Source of the DNA: Lasioglossum baleicum
Taxonomy: Eukaryota; Arthropoda; Insecta; Hymenoptera; Halictidae
DNA: 64,000 bases
Direction: 5' to 3'
Assembly (NCBI RefSeq): GCF_051020765.1
Contig: NC_134929.1
Location: 434,001 to 498,000, forward strand
Under the pieces are notes generated by a model. That model worked only from the letters and a program-made list of their open reading frames with translations. It did not search any database and was not told the origin of the DNA. This document shows, in pieces, positions 52,916 to 64,000 of this stretch (its first letter is position 1; the number at the start of each line of letters is the position of its first letter). The translations under genes and the position numbers were made by a program.

Positions 52916-53322
52916 AAGTGTCAAAGGAACCATAGTACTCCCTCTGTCCCATAATATTGTAATAGTTGCAGTTGATGAATTTAATTTGTCCTATAATAAT
53001 ACATAGTACCAAAAGAAAATAAAACCCCTAATTTTTATTTTGAGTGTTCAGGTAGTTTCTAGATTTTTCAATAATTTCGTTGCTGCATTTTAAACTTCTA
53101 GGTAGGATCCCTTGGCTGCGAAGCTTTGCTTTCCCTATATGGGTGAGCTTAAAATTATTGGAGTCATCGTTCTTCATTGCTTCCAGCATAACTTGTTTTT
53201 TTTCATCTTACTTTTACAATGGTAGATATTCAACTGAGGTACAACAATTGATTTCGATCAGCAGATGAAATTAGGGAAATAGTTATACTAATTCGTAATA
53301 ATTAGGTTATACGTTATACGTT
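52916..53322. other. No gene seen; Stowaway-like motif
   Basis: TACTCCCTCTGTCCCATAAT at 52935-52954 resembles the terminus of Stowaway-type MITEs, but no partner end is found. The rest is unassigned. Confidence 0.4.
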
Positions 53323-54421
53323 ATCTAGGTGCACGGTAGTGCCCAGCCAAGTTCTCGCACTACCTCCTTTTACATGAAACAATTTACATTAGCCGTTTTT
53401 TAGAGGCTTATAACTCGGCACTGGAGGCAGATGGAGAGATGTAATTTCGTACATTTGTTAAATGCTATCATGTCTCAATATTGACAAAACATTAATCTTC
53501 CAACATTAGCAGGTTCCGAGATATAGGACCTTAAAAATCGCTAAATTTGTCACTGACTAACTGACTGACAGATCATCAAAACCTTTTGGGTACTTTCCAT
53601 TGACGTACAAGCTTGAAATTTGGTACATAGGTCCACCATAACAAACACTCAAAGGAATAATTATCAAAGTTTGAAATTTTACATCTTAAAGGGGTTGTAT
53701 TGAAAAAAAACATTACGAAATAGGTACGTAGGATACAACATAGAAGCATAACATACATAAGTATACGTTCTATTAGCTTCGAAATCGTAACAAATACTGA
53801 TGAAAAAAACAATCGCTCTACGTAATCGTTAACGTAAACAGAAAAAACTACACCGAGCATCGTCTATAGCGGTGGGGGGGCAAACGAATCTGAGCGTCGC
53901 CGGCAAAGTGTTAATCTTCGATACATTGAATTTCGATTTTGTCTTGCTGATTAGAAAAGGATTTTTTTTCTTTGAGACCTACTTGATAATTGATGAAATA
54001 TCAACAAAAATCGATGAAATCCCAACAAAAACATCCTGTAAACAGGAGACAAGTTCCTATGGCCGTAAAAAGTTGTAAGATGAAACAAAATACGGCCAAG
54101 TTCGTTAGCTTAGAAATACCTCTTGCAATACTGAAAAAAGCGTTTGTAAAAATTAGTTTAAAAGAACGCTATTTAATTTTTAATGAATTACACCAATGGC
54201 CATAAAAGGTGTTAGGTAGCGGCCAAGTTTGAATAATTTAGCCCTCCATGTAACTCTTTAAAAATTAAATAGCGTTCTTTTAAACTAATTTTTACAAACG
54301 CTTTTTTCAGTATTGCAAGAGGTATTTCTAAGCTAACGAACTTGGCCGTATTTTGTTCGATCTCACAACTTTTTACAGCCATAAGAACTTAGCTCCTGTT
54401 TACAGAATGTTTTTGTTGGGA
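53323..54421 (+). mobile_element. Mobile element W copy 2, with foldback end
   Basis: Starts ATCTAGGTGCACGGTAGTGC, matching 4606 onward, and ends with the 404-bp foldback 54018-54421. The foldback arms run from ATCCCAACAAAAACATCC to the complement. It lacks the nested element U found in copy 1, so it shows the uninterrupted form. Short frames inside are mirrored and non-genic. Confidence 0.65.
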
Positions 54422-54752
54422 TACGTTTTACGTTATACGTTATACTAACCTAAGACTAACCTAAAAATTGAAAGATGTGTCAAAACAAATGACAGATGTC
54501 ATGAAACATTGATTTTGATTGAAGGCTTCGCAATTCTGCGCTACAACATAACTTACAGCTGCACTCGCCAATAATTGCCGTTTAAATATTCACTTGTTAC
54601 TGTAACGTCGTACCGACGTGTTGCGTTGGCTTTGCTCGAACGAGCAAATTCTCGCCGTATATACATATATGTAATTGTATACATATATATCCCCTTCATA
54701 AAGTTCAAACCGAAAATCGCGTTTAAAATTTGTATACGATGATATGTATATA

Positions 54753-56970
54753 CAGAGTGTCCCAAAACCCCTTCGACTCCGGGAAATGGGAGGTTCCTTA
54801 GGTCATTTGAAGCAACATTTTCCTTTGCACCAATGTCAGCCGGGGCTTTGTTTAGGAGTTATTAACGAAAAACACGGACCAATCACAGCGCGACCTAGAC
54901 GCGCGATGGCACGTTTAGCCCGGCGCGGCGCGCCGGGAGACGAGCGTGGTGTAACGCCGCGATGCCGTAACGAACAAGAGTTTCTCGAGATTATGTGAAT
55001 CCTCCCCGATTTGGATGAGCTTTGGATATGTTGTCAAGACCATGATTCTGAACAACATTTCCCTTTACAGTTTTTGTCGGCCGGCTTTAGTTTACGACAT
55101 AAATAATTGTAAAAACTTGTAATTGTAAATCGATCGATGTACTATCTTTTACCCGATTTGGATGAGCTTTGGATATGTTGTCAAGACCATGATTCTGAAC
55201 AACATTACCTTTTACAGTTTTTGTCGGTCGGAAGAACTTTACTTGTCAATTCATATGGGTGGATCTCTTTACCCGACTTACGGCAACGTTACCCGAACGA
55301 GGGAAGAAGCAGAAACTGATTGTATTAAAAACTCACTTATGCAGCCGTAAATCCATTTGCTGCTTCGAAATGTGTGTGGCTGGGTCACTCGGTGACGAAC
55401 TGCACAGATGTCTTCAGGTATACGACAGTACCGAAAGCTAAGGGACGTACGGCCGGGTCGACGAAGTGCACAGCCGGTGGTAGAAGGCCTAAAGGATGCG
55501 CGGTCAAGTCGACGATCCAGAATTTCACTTTCATTTTCGAATCGATAAATAATTCGTATGTTTATTTCACACAGATGCCTTGAAATTTTTCCACACTCAC
55601 AATCACTGTTCACATTTGTCAACACATAGTTATGCACTAATAATAATTGCTTAAACTAATTAAACGATTATTTAATCTAATCACTAGACTGCGGATCTTT
55701 ATGTAAAATGAAAGTTGGCTGGCGCTATTACAAGGGACAGGAGCCAGACAGATATTTGATTGTGATCATTTTAAGAAGTTGAAAATAATACATTGGTGTT
55801 TTGAAATTATTTTAATCTCTCTAGTGTCTTAAAATGCACCTACTCATGTTTGCTACAAATGCATGAAATCCGCAGTCTAGTGATTGCATTACCTGATTGT
55901 TGTAATTTGTGCAGCAGGACAAGGGATATGGCAATTATTATTAGTGCATAACTATGTGTTGACAAATGTGAACAGTGATTGTGAGTGTGGAAAAATTTCA
56001 AGGCATCTGTGTGAAATAAACATACGAATTATTTATCGAATCGAAAGTGAAAGTGAAATTCTGGATCGTCGACTTAACCGCGCATCCCTTAGGCCTTCTA
56101 CCACCGGCTGTGCAGTTCGTCGACCTAGCCGTACGTCCCTTAGCTTTCGGTACTGTCGTATACCTGAAGACATCTGTACAGTTCGTCACCGAGTGACCCA
56201 GTGACACACATTTCGAAGCAGCAAATGGATTTACGGCTGAATAAGTGAGTTTTCAATACAATCAGTTTCTGCTTCTTCTCTCGTTCGGGTAACTTTGCCG
56301 TAAGTCGGGTAAAAAGATCCACCCATATGAATTGACAAGTAAAGTTCTTCCGCGACCGTCAAAAAGTCTAAAGGAAATGTTGTTCAGAATCATGGTCTTG
56401 ACAACATATCCAAAGCTCATCCAAATCGGGTAGAAGATAGTACAATCGATCGATTTACAATTACAAGTTTTTGCATTTATCGCGTAAACTAAAGCCGGCC
56501 GACAAAAACTGTAAAGGGAAATGTTGTTCAGAATCATGGTCTTGACAACATATCCAAAGCTCATCCAAATCGGGTAGAAGATAGTACAATCGATCGATTT
56601 ACAATTACAAGTTTTTACATTTATCGCGTAAACTATAGCCGGCTGACAAAAACTGTAAAGGGAAATGTTGTTCAGAATCATGGTCTTGACAACATATCCA
56701 AAGCTCATCCAAATCGAGGAAGATTCACATAATCTCGAGAAACTCTTGTTCGTTGCGGCATCGCGGCGTCACACCACGCTCGTCTCCCGGCGCGCCGCGC
56801 CGGGCTAAACGTGCCATCGCGCGTCCAGGTCGCGCTATGATTGGTCCGTGTTTTTCGTTAATAACTCCTAAACAAAGCCCCGGCTGACATTGGTGCAAAG
56901 GAAAATGTTGCTTCAAATGACCTAAGGAACCTCCCATTTCCCGGAGTCGAAGGGGTTTTGGGACACCCTG
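54753..56970. mobile_element. Long TA-flanked palindrome, 2.2 kb (CAGRGTGTCCC ends)
   Basis: Starts CAGAGTGTCCCAAAACCCC and ends with the complement GACACCCTG, with TA at both sides. Arms of about 850 bp hold the MITE end seen at 18.57 kb, a repeated segment with TTGGATGAGCTTTGGATATG (once more on the right arm), and a stretch with TCACTCGGTGACGAACTGCAC mirrored near 56190. The centre carries the MITE 55682-55884. Mirrored frames of 60-150 codons arise from the arms and show no known domain. Confidence 0.7.
55682..55884. mobile_element. Small MITE (CACTAGACTGCGG ends), 203 bp
   Basis: Starts CACTAGACTGCGGATC and ends ATCCGCAGTCTAGTG-like, close to complementary. It sits in the centre of the 2.2 kb palindrome. 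A related segment is at 42163-42335. Flanks AAT and ATT do not give a clear duplication. Confidence 0.6.
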
Positions 56971-57222
56971 TATATGTATCTTACGTGTCCCCGTACATAT
57001 CCCCGCGAACGCGAACGTAGGGAATCGGGAAAGACGCAATAGCCACCGGTACAAGCGAACGCCGGCATAGCAACCGCGAGTACAGGTGTACGTACATCTA
57101 AACCGTTGTCCTGTTCAAACAGCGAAAAGTATACATTCGGCAATAACATATTCGTCCGTACCTCGTACGATCGAGACAAAGAACTTCACGGTTCACCGAA
57201 TCCCTATGGTCCGCGCTCCTAT

Positions 57223-57230
57223 TATAAATA
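57223..57230 (+). promoter_or_regulatory. TATA box (TATAAATA)
   Basis: TATAAATA in CCTATTATAAATAAGGCGG, upstream of the repeat-rich leader, placed as in the other LTRs of this window. Confidence 0.45.
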
Positions 57231-57469
57231 AGGCGGAATCGCGCGAATCGCCCTCTCTTCTAGTTCCGAATTTCATACAGTTCAGACTCTCTTCCAGTTT
57301 CGGAATTCTCACTATTCAGTTCTCTTGCGTCTTCAATCCAGTTCAGTTCTGTCTTTTCTCGCGTTTTCGGACTCTGTTTCAGATCGTTCACAATACTCAG
57401 GTCGTATTGCTCCTTACCATTTCTACTATTTCATTATATTCATATATTATTTGGTTCCAAATTGTTATT

Positions 57470-57803
57470 CGAGCTTGCTCGTAGATTATTATCACATATT
57501 TACAGATACTATTCTTGGCTATTTTGTTGTACGAGGTTACTCGTAAACCATTGCTATTATTTTGTTTATACGAGCTTGCTCGCACTATTATTCAAATTTA
57601 TAATTGCCATTTTGTGCTATTTTGTTTGTACGAGCTTGCTCGCACTATTATCCAAATTTATAATTGCTATTCTGTGCTATTTTGCTTGTACGAGCTCGCT
57701 CGTGAATTACTGATTGTTATCCATTGCTATTTTTTTTGGTACGAGCTCGCTCGTAAACTATTGATTATTATTTTGTGCTATATCTTTTGTCTGAGTTTGC
57801 TCG
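57470..57803 (+). repeat. Seven-unit tandem repeat, each with an ACGAG/CTCGT hairpin
   Basis: Short hairpins at 57470, 57531, 57570, 57630, 57690, 57741 and 57792, about 40-60 bp apart. The stem ACGAG/CTCGT is nearly constant and the tetraloop varies (CTTG, GTTA, CTCG, TTTG). Spacers share TTTGTGCTATTTTG. Unlike the other arrays the stems do not covary, so it may be only a tandem repeat. Confidence 0.6.
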
Positions 57804-58491
57804 CATCTTTCTTGCGGTTTACATATATTGTTGTACATCTATTTTTGGCAATTATACTCTGTTCTTCTAAATCTATTCTTTCCAATTTCATTTAGCATTC
57901 TCCTTGGTTCTCCATATCATCTATGCCACGTCGCGCCGACTGGAGTTACCACTATCATTAAAAGTGGTGTTCCCAGTGACCGGTTAAAGTGATCGCGAAA
58001 GTGTGTGTGCGTGCGGTGTTTCATCGGATTGTTCGACTCCGACCTATTCCTCAAATTTCTTAGACCTCCTATGTTCGTTCTTCGAACCCTAAAATTGGTG
58101 TTTCAATCACGTATGTCTGAGCCCAGAGGGTGCTCGGTACCGAGAGAACACTAATTCCATTCGATCGAAATATCCTGCCACGAATCGAGCAAACCCACGC
58201 GTTCAGACGAGTTGCACACACCCGCGTAGTGACACTTCGACCACTGGGAACCGTCACTACTACCGCGACGTGTGTTAGTTCTACGCGGTGTTCACGACGG
58301 ACGACGTCCGTCTCGGCTCGCATTTATTCCCGTCTTCGCTCTTTTCAACGACGAACACCGGTATCGGGTCTCTGATCAGACGTGGACGTTACGCGCCACG
58401 TGGATCTAAGATCGTCTTAATAAATTACTCGGTCACGTCCCCGTCCGGCCCGCTCCATTCCGTCGGACCATTTCCGACCCGGGACGTAACA

Positions 58492-59207
58492 CTACTATTA
58501 GATCAGCTACTGCTGGTCGTCTATAGAGTCTTTAGAAAGTGAAAAAAAAGATTCATAAGTTTCGAATCTCGTGTAAACCGTATCTGATTCATTTGTTCTT
58601 ATGTCCACGCGCGTGATCAATAATTTTATTTTTAATTATGATTTTCGTATTTCGATCGACAATTGTTTAAACTACAATTTGTGATATTGGCGTACTGGTT
58701 CGATCAATTGTACAAATATAGCAAGTTTGCAAAATTTACATGAAATTTAATTCAAATTCCTTCGTTTCGGTCTAAATCCAGACCATTTTTAAGAAAAATA
58801 TAAATTTCCGTTTTGCGTCTGTAAGAATAATGTAATTTGTATTGTTAACTAAAACTATTTTCTCAAGAAAACTTTTTAAATTTGTAAAAACTTACATGCT
58901 TATAACAAGTATTAAATGAAGTTATTTGAGGTTATGTAATAACGTGTTGCTTCCATGTTGGTGACTTGTGGACTAAGTAAACCGTGAAGGTTTGAAATGA
59001 AACGAATCAAGGAAAACAATGGATCATGGTATTGGCCAATCAATATATGGCGCCAAAATATGAATCTTCACCTAATCCAAGCAAACTGCGGTTGTTAATA
59101 TACCAATCTGAAGATTGGTAATAGATTAATCTACATTCAAAAAGTTATGTTGAGAATATCAAAATTTTGTTATTTGGAAGGTGATTCATCATAAAAACAT
59201 TACTGGT
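58492..59207. other. No gene; 3' region of the Penelope-like element
   Basis: AT-rich sequence downstream (minus strand) of the Penelope GIY-YIG domain. It contains a ribozyme-like core at 58764-58793. Nothing else is recognised. Confidence 0.5.
58764..58793 (-). ncRNA. Degenerate hammerhead-ribozyme-like core (Penelope 3' region)
   Basis: On the minus strand a segment equivalent to CTGAAGA is mutated to TTAAAAA. It is followed by GGTCT and AGACC able to form stem II, then GAAAC, the order of hammerhead core boxes. Penelope-like elements are known to carry hammerhead motifs. This copy should be inactive. Confidence 0.35.
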
Positions 59208-60206
59208 TCAGTAATGCCGCGTAGTATTCATGTATCGAAGGTGTTTCATACACCTAAGATTTACGATTTGATGTTTAATCATGTGAATCGTTTCCAATAG
59301 AATTCTACGTTGTAAATTAGATTCTTTGTCTATAATTTTGGTATTCGCAAAGTCAAAAGCATGGTCGAATTCAATTGAATGTTTCGTCAGGGCAGTATGT
59401 TGCATTGGAGGTGAAAAGATGTTATGTTTGTGTTCCCTGATTCTGCTTTCTACATGTCTGCATGTTTGTCCAATATAAGATTGGTTACACCCTTTGCATG
59501 GTATTGAATATACTATGTTACAGCATTTTAATAACGGAACTTTATCTTTGATTCTTGGAAAAAGGTCTTTTAAATAATGTGGTATTTTATAGATTGTATG
59601 TATACCTGCTTTTCTAAAGATTCTTTTAATATCTTTTGAAATGCCTTCAATGTAAGGGATGACTACTATATTTTTTGAATTTATCGGACCAGTCACAGCA
59701 ATTTTTTTCTCCTTTTCTTTTTCTTTTAACCAAGGATGGTAGATTTCAAATATTCGTTTCTGGATTATATTAGAAACAAATGTAACTGGATATCCGTTTC
59801 GTTTCAATACATTCTTAATCAAAGATAAATTGTCGGATCGAAATTCAGGGTCTGCCAAAAGGACAGCCCGGCCAATTAAGCCTTTAATTAGACCTATTTT
59901 ATGCTGTATCGGGTGGTGGGAGTAAAAGTTGACATATCTCCCTGACCAACTGTTCTTATGGAACCAATTTGTTTTAAATTTGTTTTCTGTTTTTATAACT
60001 GTAGTGTCTAGAAAACTTAACCTTGAGTCGACTTCAACTTCATGGGTGAATTGAAGTCTAGGATGAAAGTTATTGAACGTATCAAGAATAGTTTGTAAAT
60101 GTTCAGGTTTTATACAAGTAATTATGTCATCAACGTATCTCTTATACAATGGTAATGTAAAGGGGAGTCTGGAGATAGAAATGTTTTCCAATTCTTCCAT
60201 CACTAA

Positions 60207-60846
60207 AATGTTATTAAAGTTATCGATCGTAATGATGTTTAAAAACAGACAAGAATTATAATCTCGGCGCAACGGTTCGATCAATTAAACAACTAAAGCA
60301 ATTTTACAAATTAATTTTACACTTTCTACGTTTCGATCCTAATTTGGATCATCCTCAAGAAAAGCGGAAAAACTGCGTCTGGAAATATACCAATTGAAAT
60401 AAAAACAGTTTTGATGTTGGAAAAAAAAAACATTGAAAGATTGACTCACTTGCTTTATGGAAATTTTAACATTGATATTTAATTTGGTGACACGTGTTAC
60501 TCATATGTTGTTTCACAGGTTACTAAGGCACAGACACACGAGGCCCAAGAACCATAAACCTATCAGTGATCAATAGATCACCTAGCCAATCGATATCTGG
60601 CGGGATATTCAAATGATGAGAATCCACACTAACTGCCCTCTAACAGAATTTCTACACTCATTAGAGTATATAAAGGAAACAAACAATTTTTGACCAAGTC
60701 ATACAGAGTTGTTTTGTAGTTGATAAACATAGGATAAAATTAAGTTAGAAAATGAAACGTAGAAAGTGTAAAATTAATTTGTAAAATTGCTTTAGTTGTT
60801 TAATTGATCGAACCGTTGCGCCGAGATTATAATTCTTGTCTGTTTT
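60207..60846. mobile_element. Short Penelope-type insertion inside the RT, with 15-bp target duplication
   Basis: Flanked by TTCTTCCATCACTAA at 60192-60206 and 60847-60861. About 95 bp are inverted near the two ends (60240-60334 and 60751-60845; AATTATAATCTCGGCGCAAC and complement). It carries a hammerhead-like core at 60330-60359. Long, variable duplications, inverted terminal segments and such ribozyme motifs are typical of truncated Penelope copies. Non-coding. Confidence 0.75.
60330..60359 (-). ncRNA. Hammerhead-ribozyme-like core in the Penelope insert
   Basis: The minus strand reads TTGAGGA (one base off CTGANGA), GATCC with GGATC as stem II, and GAAAC. The consensus order is right but the first core C is changed, so activity is doubtful. 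Confidence 0.4.
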
Positions 60847-62042
60847 TTCTTCCATCACTAAGTTGGCAATAACTGGGGAAATGGGAGAGCCCATTGCTGT
60901 GCCGAAAATCTGCTTGTAATAAACATTGTTGAAACTGAAGACGTTAGCCTCCAAAATAAATTTAACTGCAGTTAAGAATTCATTACGCTTTATAGTGGTA
61001 TAGATGTCAATTTCATCCCAGCGTTTCTCTAAAACCTGTATTGCTAAATCAATTGGAATGTTTGTGAACAAAGCTGTTACGTCAAGAGACACTAACATTT
61101 GAGATTCATCCGTGATTTCAGTGTTTCTGATTTCATTAATGAATTTCCAACTATCTATTGTGTGGTAACAGGACTTACCCACTATATTTTTTAGTATGTT
61201 AGCAAAAAACTTAGAAATTTTATATGAGGGCCCACCAATTGATGATACAATAATACGCCATGATAAATTTTGTTTGTGTGTTTTGGGTAAGGCGTAGGCT
61301 TTAGGTACTACAGCATTATAAGTTTTTAATTTTTTTCCGATATTTATTTCCAATTGTTTCTTATTGACCAGATCAGTAATGATAGAATTGGATTTTTTTT
61401 CATAAGTGCTAGTGTATTCATATTTACTGACTCTATATGTTTCTGTATCTTTTAACATGTCTAAAACTGCATTATTATATGTTTCCCTGTCAACTAAGAC
61501 TGTTGTGTTGCCTTTATCAGATTTGAGAAGTAGTAAATTCTCATTTTGTTTAAGAAACTGTTTAACTTCTTTAACATCAGATGCAGATAACAATTTGTTG
61601 TGTGCGTTATATGGATGTGTAGAAAAATTCATGATTTTATTAACTAATTTAAGTCTGGTGGAAGATTGTAAATTATTGCTTGTAGAGACATTCATTATAC
61701 CTGTTTCTATAGACGCTATGAACTTTGGAGAAGTAATATATTTATTTGGAATTTTATTTTTGTTTTGTACGATTTTCCGAACTGGTTTATATTTGAGGTT
61801 GAAAAAATAAAGTGACTTGATTTCTAATTGGCATAGAGAGGGAGAGAGGAAATTCATTAACAACATAGAATAAAATAAACATTGAAATAATAATATGTAT
61901 AAGGTAGAAAATATAAAACACATGAACCGTGTACAGTGGAGCTCCGTTTATATGAACTAAATTTTAGCAATGTTAAATGTTAACTCCTATTAAATTAATA
62001 AAAAATCATGCTCAGTAATATTAATATAGATTTATTTACAAG

Positions 62043-62600
62043 GCGTTCCAAAATGTTGTATTTCCTCAAAACGGGCAATTCTTGAGATCATGTGAAGTAA
62101 CTTTTTCTTTGCGAAAATGTTCTTTGCGGTTTTGTTAAGGAGTTATTAACGAAAAACACGAACCAATCAGAGTACGGCTGTAGCATTCCGACTCGCCCAC
62201 CGCTTCCGCTACAGTGTTCCGATATTGTCGAGGATTTTTCGTGCGATGGATGACCGCTGGTGGCGCTGCACGGCCAAAACAGTAACGTATCTATGATGAG
62301 GCGATGATGTAGCAGAGCCCTGAGGCGGCTATATCGGCGGGAATGTACTAAGTGGTCCAAATGGACGACTTAGGAGTGCAAAAGTCAAAGAACCAAACAT
62401 GTGGTAGGATCTCCATGGAGATCATACTAATTTCGTAAAATTCTGCGTGACGCTCAAGGTGCCACATTTCCTCGAGAAGCGTACTTTAAAAAAGGAGTCC
62501 CGTCTGGGCACACTGTTCGCATTTGCTGAGCCGGAATCCGCCTGCTGTAGCCGCGCTCTGATGGGTCCGTGTTTTTCCTCAATAACTTCATATAACACCC
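62043..62600. mobile_element. Diverged palindromic MITE of the CAGGGTGTCCC type
   Basis: GGAGTTATTAACGAAAAACACG and CAATCAGAGTACGGC on the left, and CGCTCTGATGGGTCCGTGTTTTTC on the right, match the arms of the MITE at 18569-18920. The ends (GGCGTTCCAAAATG and ATAACACCCTATAT) are degraded. Confidence 0.55.
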
Positions 62601-62706
62601 TATATGAATCACCGGATTATGTGAAGTAAATTATCTCCCGACAAGTTCATATATGTAAATGGAGCTCTACTGCATGTTATTTTGTTGATGATATGTTACG
62701 CTGTTG

Positions 62707-63803
62707 CCCAGATAGCACAAAGACGTCTTAAAGATGCCCCAATGTCCTACGAACGTCTTCCGAACGTCTCCTGAACGTCTTGTGTTAGAAAACGGTATTA
62801 TAGAAGACGGCTTTGACGTCTAGAAGACGTTCATTAGACGGTCGTGCGACATTTGGGAGGTCTTCAAGACGTCCCTAAGAAGTCTTAAAGGTTCATAAAT
62901 ATTAATTAAATTAAAAGAAGGGAAGAGTAAAAATAGATTTCGACAAAAACGAGTTCAAAGTTAAACCAATAAAATAGCTTTATCAGAAGAACGCATGTGG
63001 GATTGACATAAAAAGTGTAATGAAACTAACAATTGCAATTAAATCACTATAAAAATAATACAAATTAAAGTTGAAATCGAAATTTGAAAAATTAAAGAGT
63101 TGAAATTGAAATTTGAAAAATTGAAGAGTTGAAATTGAAATTTGAGAAATTGAAGTGTTGATATTGAAATTTGAAAAATTGAAGAGTTAAACTTGAAATT
63201 TGAAAAATTGAAGAGTTTAAATTGAAGTTGAAATTGAAATCGAAGAAGTTGAAGTTGAAGTTGAGGTCGAAATTGAAAAATTGAAGTTGGAATCGAAAAG
63301 TTGAAATGAAAATTGAAGACGAAGTTGAAATTGAAAAATTGAAGACGAAGTTGAAATTGAAAAATTGAAGACGAAGTTGAAATTGAAAAATTGAAGTTGA
63401 AATCGTAGAGTTGAAAATGAAGCTGAAATTGGAAAAATTGAAGTTGAAATCAAAGAGTTGAAATGGAAATTGGAGACGAAGTTGAAATTGAAGAGTTGAA
63501 GTTGAAATAGAAGAGTAGAAATTGAACTTGAAATTGATGTTGAAATCGAAATTTGAAAAATTGAAGAGATGTATTTGAAAAATTGAAGTTGAAATTGAAA
63601 TTTGAAAAATTGAAGAGTTGAAATTGAAGCAAAAACACTAACTCGAACAAATAATACCAATGCTAATACTGCTGGATTATGGGTATATAAAAACCACACT
63701 GTTTATGGTTAAAGACGTAAACGTTAAAGAGTCTTCTTAGGAGGCAAGACTTTCAGACTTGAAATAGATAAAATGGACGTCTTTAAAACGTATGCTATCT
63801 GGG
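62707..63803. mobile_element. CCCAGATAGCAC-family element, 1097 bp, copy 2
   Basis: Starts CCCAGATAGCACAAAGACG and ends ATGCTATCTGGG, with TG duplicated (62705-62706 and 63804-63805). Subterminal AGACGTC repeats and an interior matching 29700-30599 in the opposite orientation (GAGTTCAAAGTTAAACCAAT and complement). The centre is a long GAAATTGAA/GAAGTTGAA satellite (about 63060-63630) that yields spurious Phe/Ser/Gln-rich frames. No transposase. Confidence 0.8.
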
Positions 63804-63811
63804 TGACCATA

Positions 63812-63958
63812 CCCAGATACGTCCTAAAAAGACGTCTATCTCGGGATGTCGGTTTAACGTCTGAAATAAGATGTCTTCAAGAACATCTGTAAGACGTCTG
63901 GAATGTCCGACAACAGACGTCTCTAAGACGTTCTTAAGACGTCTTTCTGCAATCTGGG
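63812..63958. mobile_element. CCCAGATAGCAC-family element, 147 bp, minimal copy
   Basis: Starts CCCAGATACGTCC and ends GCAATCTGGG, with TA on both sides (63810-63811 and 63959-63960). Almost the entire length is AGACGTC-type repeats. It lies 8 bp from copy 2 and shows that the terminal and subterminal repeats alone make up a small family member. Confidence 0.7.
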
Positions 63959-64000
63959 TATTAATAGTAAATTAAAGGTATAATAATACAATTTTCCTAT

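Larger units (their letters stand above)
57000..58491 (+). mobile_element. Candidate LTR with tandem ACGAG-CTCGT hairpins; left end uncertain
   Basis: A GC-rich block ending GGGACGTAACA at 58491, the same ending style as the other LTRs here. It contains TATAAATA at 57223-57230 and a leader with many short repeats. The left end is not resolved; TCTTACGTGTCCCCG near 56979 could be a mutated TGTTACGT start, but the flanks do not match. No gag or pol. Confidence 0.35.
59208..61923 (-). pseudogene. Penelope-like element RT plus GIY-YIG endonuclease, split by an insertion
   Basis: A retroelement protein with a reverse transcriptase followed by a GIY-YIG nuclease, which primes at nicked DNA ends. 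The upstream part (61923-60862) holds LLKSDKGNTTVLVDR, LPKTHK, SLDVTALFTNIP (the Asp of motif A) and GTAMGSPISPVIANL. The downstream part (60206-59208) holds LYKRYVDDI (the YVDD catalytic box) and the nuclease NIVYSIPCKGCNQSYIGQTCRHVESRIREHKHN. Between them is a 640-bp insert flanked by a 15-bp duplication. Removing the insert plus one duplicate (655 bp) puts both parts in one frame of about 687 codons, so the parent was intact in this region. The true start codon is uncertain. Confidence 0.9.

Noticed and set aside
63217..63699. Minus-strand Phe/Ser/Gln-rich open frame of 160 codons
   Set aside because: Translation of the GAAATT/GAAGTT satellite in the CCCAGATAGCAC element.

Overview
The window looks like animal (arthropod) DNA, most likely an insect and plausibly an ant. 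This is inferred from the AT-rich background, the mobile-element mix (Copia, Tc1/mariner, Penelope, Helitron, Transib-like, TA-flanked foldback MITEs) and the absence of operons or bacterial signals. I see no convincing host gene. Nearly every supported feature is a transposable element, an element fragment or a nested insertion, so the window reads as an accessory, TE-dense block.

Layout. 1-2.3 kb: 3' part of a broken non-LTR retrotransposon. 2.5-9.7 kb: GC-rich solo LTRs and foldback elements. 9.9-11.5 and 22.0-23.6 kb: two degenerate Helitrons. 11.9-18.5 kb: a Copia-type element without reverse transcriptase, split by a 2.2 kb palindrome carrying tRNA-like sequences, by a TTAA-flanked foldback and by a small MITE in its 5' LTR. 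18.6-21.4 kb: TA-flanked MITEs and a 1 kb CACTG foldback. 26.1-26.8 kb: a solo LTR made almost entirely of 12 hairpin units. 29.5-36.2 kb: a Tc1-like transposon split by a 900 bp CCCAGATAGCAC element and by an intact 4.8 kb Copia element with identical LTRs. 37.3-38.3 kb: another solo LTR. 38.7-41.7 kb: a palindrome carrying an almost intact Tc1/mariner element. 42.7-44.4 kb: transposase fragments. 46.3-52.5 kb: two Transib-like non-autonomous elements, one containing a solo LTR. 53.3-58.5 kb: foldbacks and a repeat-rich LTR candidate. 59.2-61.9 kb: a Penelope-like element split by a second insertion. 62.0-64.0 kb: a diverged MITE and two more CCCAGATAGCAC elements.

The most striking signal is that several unrelated LTRs carry arrays of short stem-loops. 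Their unpaired positions are conserved, while their stems differ from unit to unit and keep pairing: CAGCAT loops at 2.7-2.9 kb, GCGWA loops with a second outer helix at 26.2-26.8 kb, GTGARATAGA loops at 50.75-51.0 kb, and TAGACCAAGTCC loops at 3.7-3.8 and 37.5-37.6 kb. This is the signature of selected RNA (or cruciform) structure, and I know of no named element that explains it. A second notable signal is the pair of Transib-like elements, whose ends resemble V(D)J recombination signals with one 12-bp and one 22-bp spacer.

Boundaries come from terminal repeats, target-site duplications and comparison of copies inside the window. All family names are by eye; no database search was possible.
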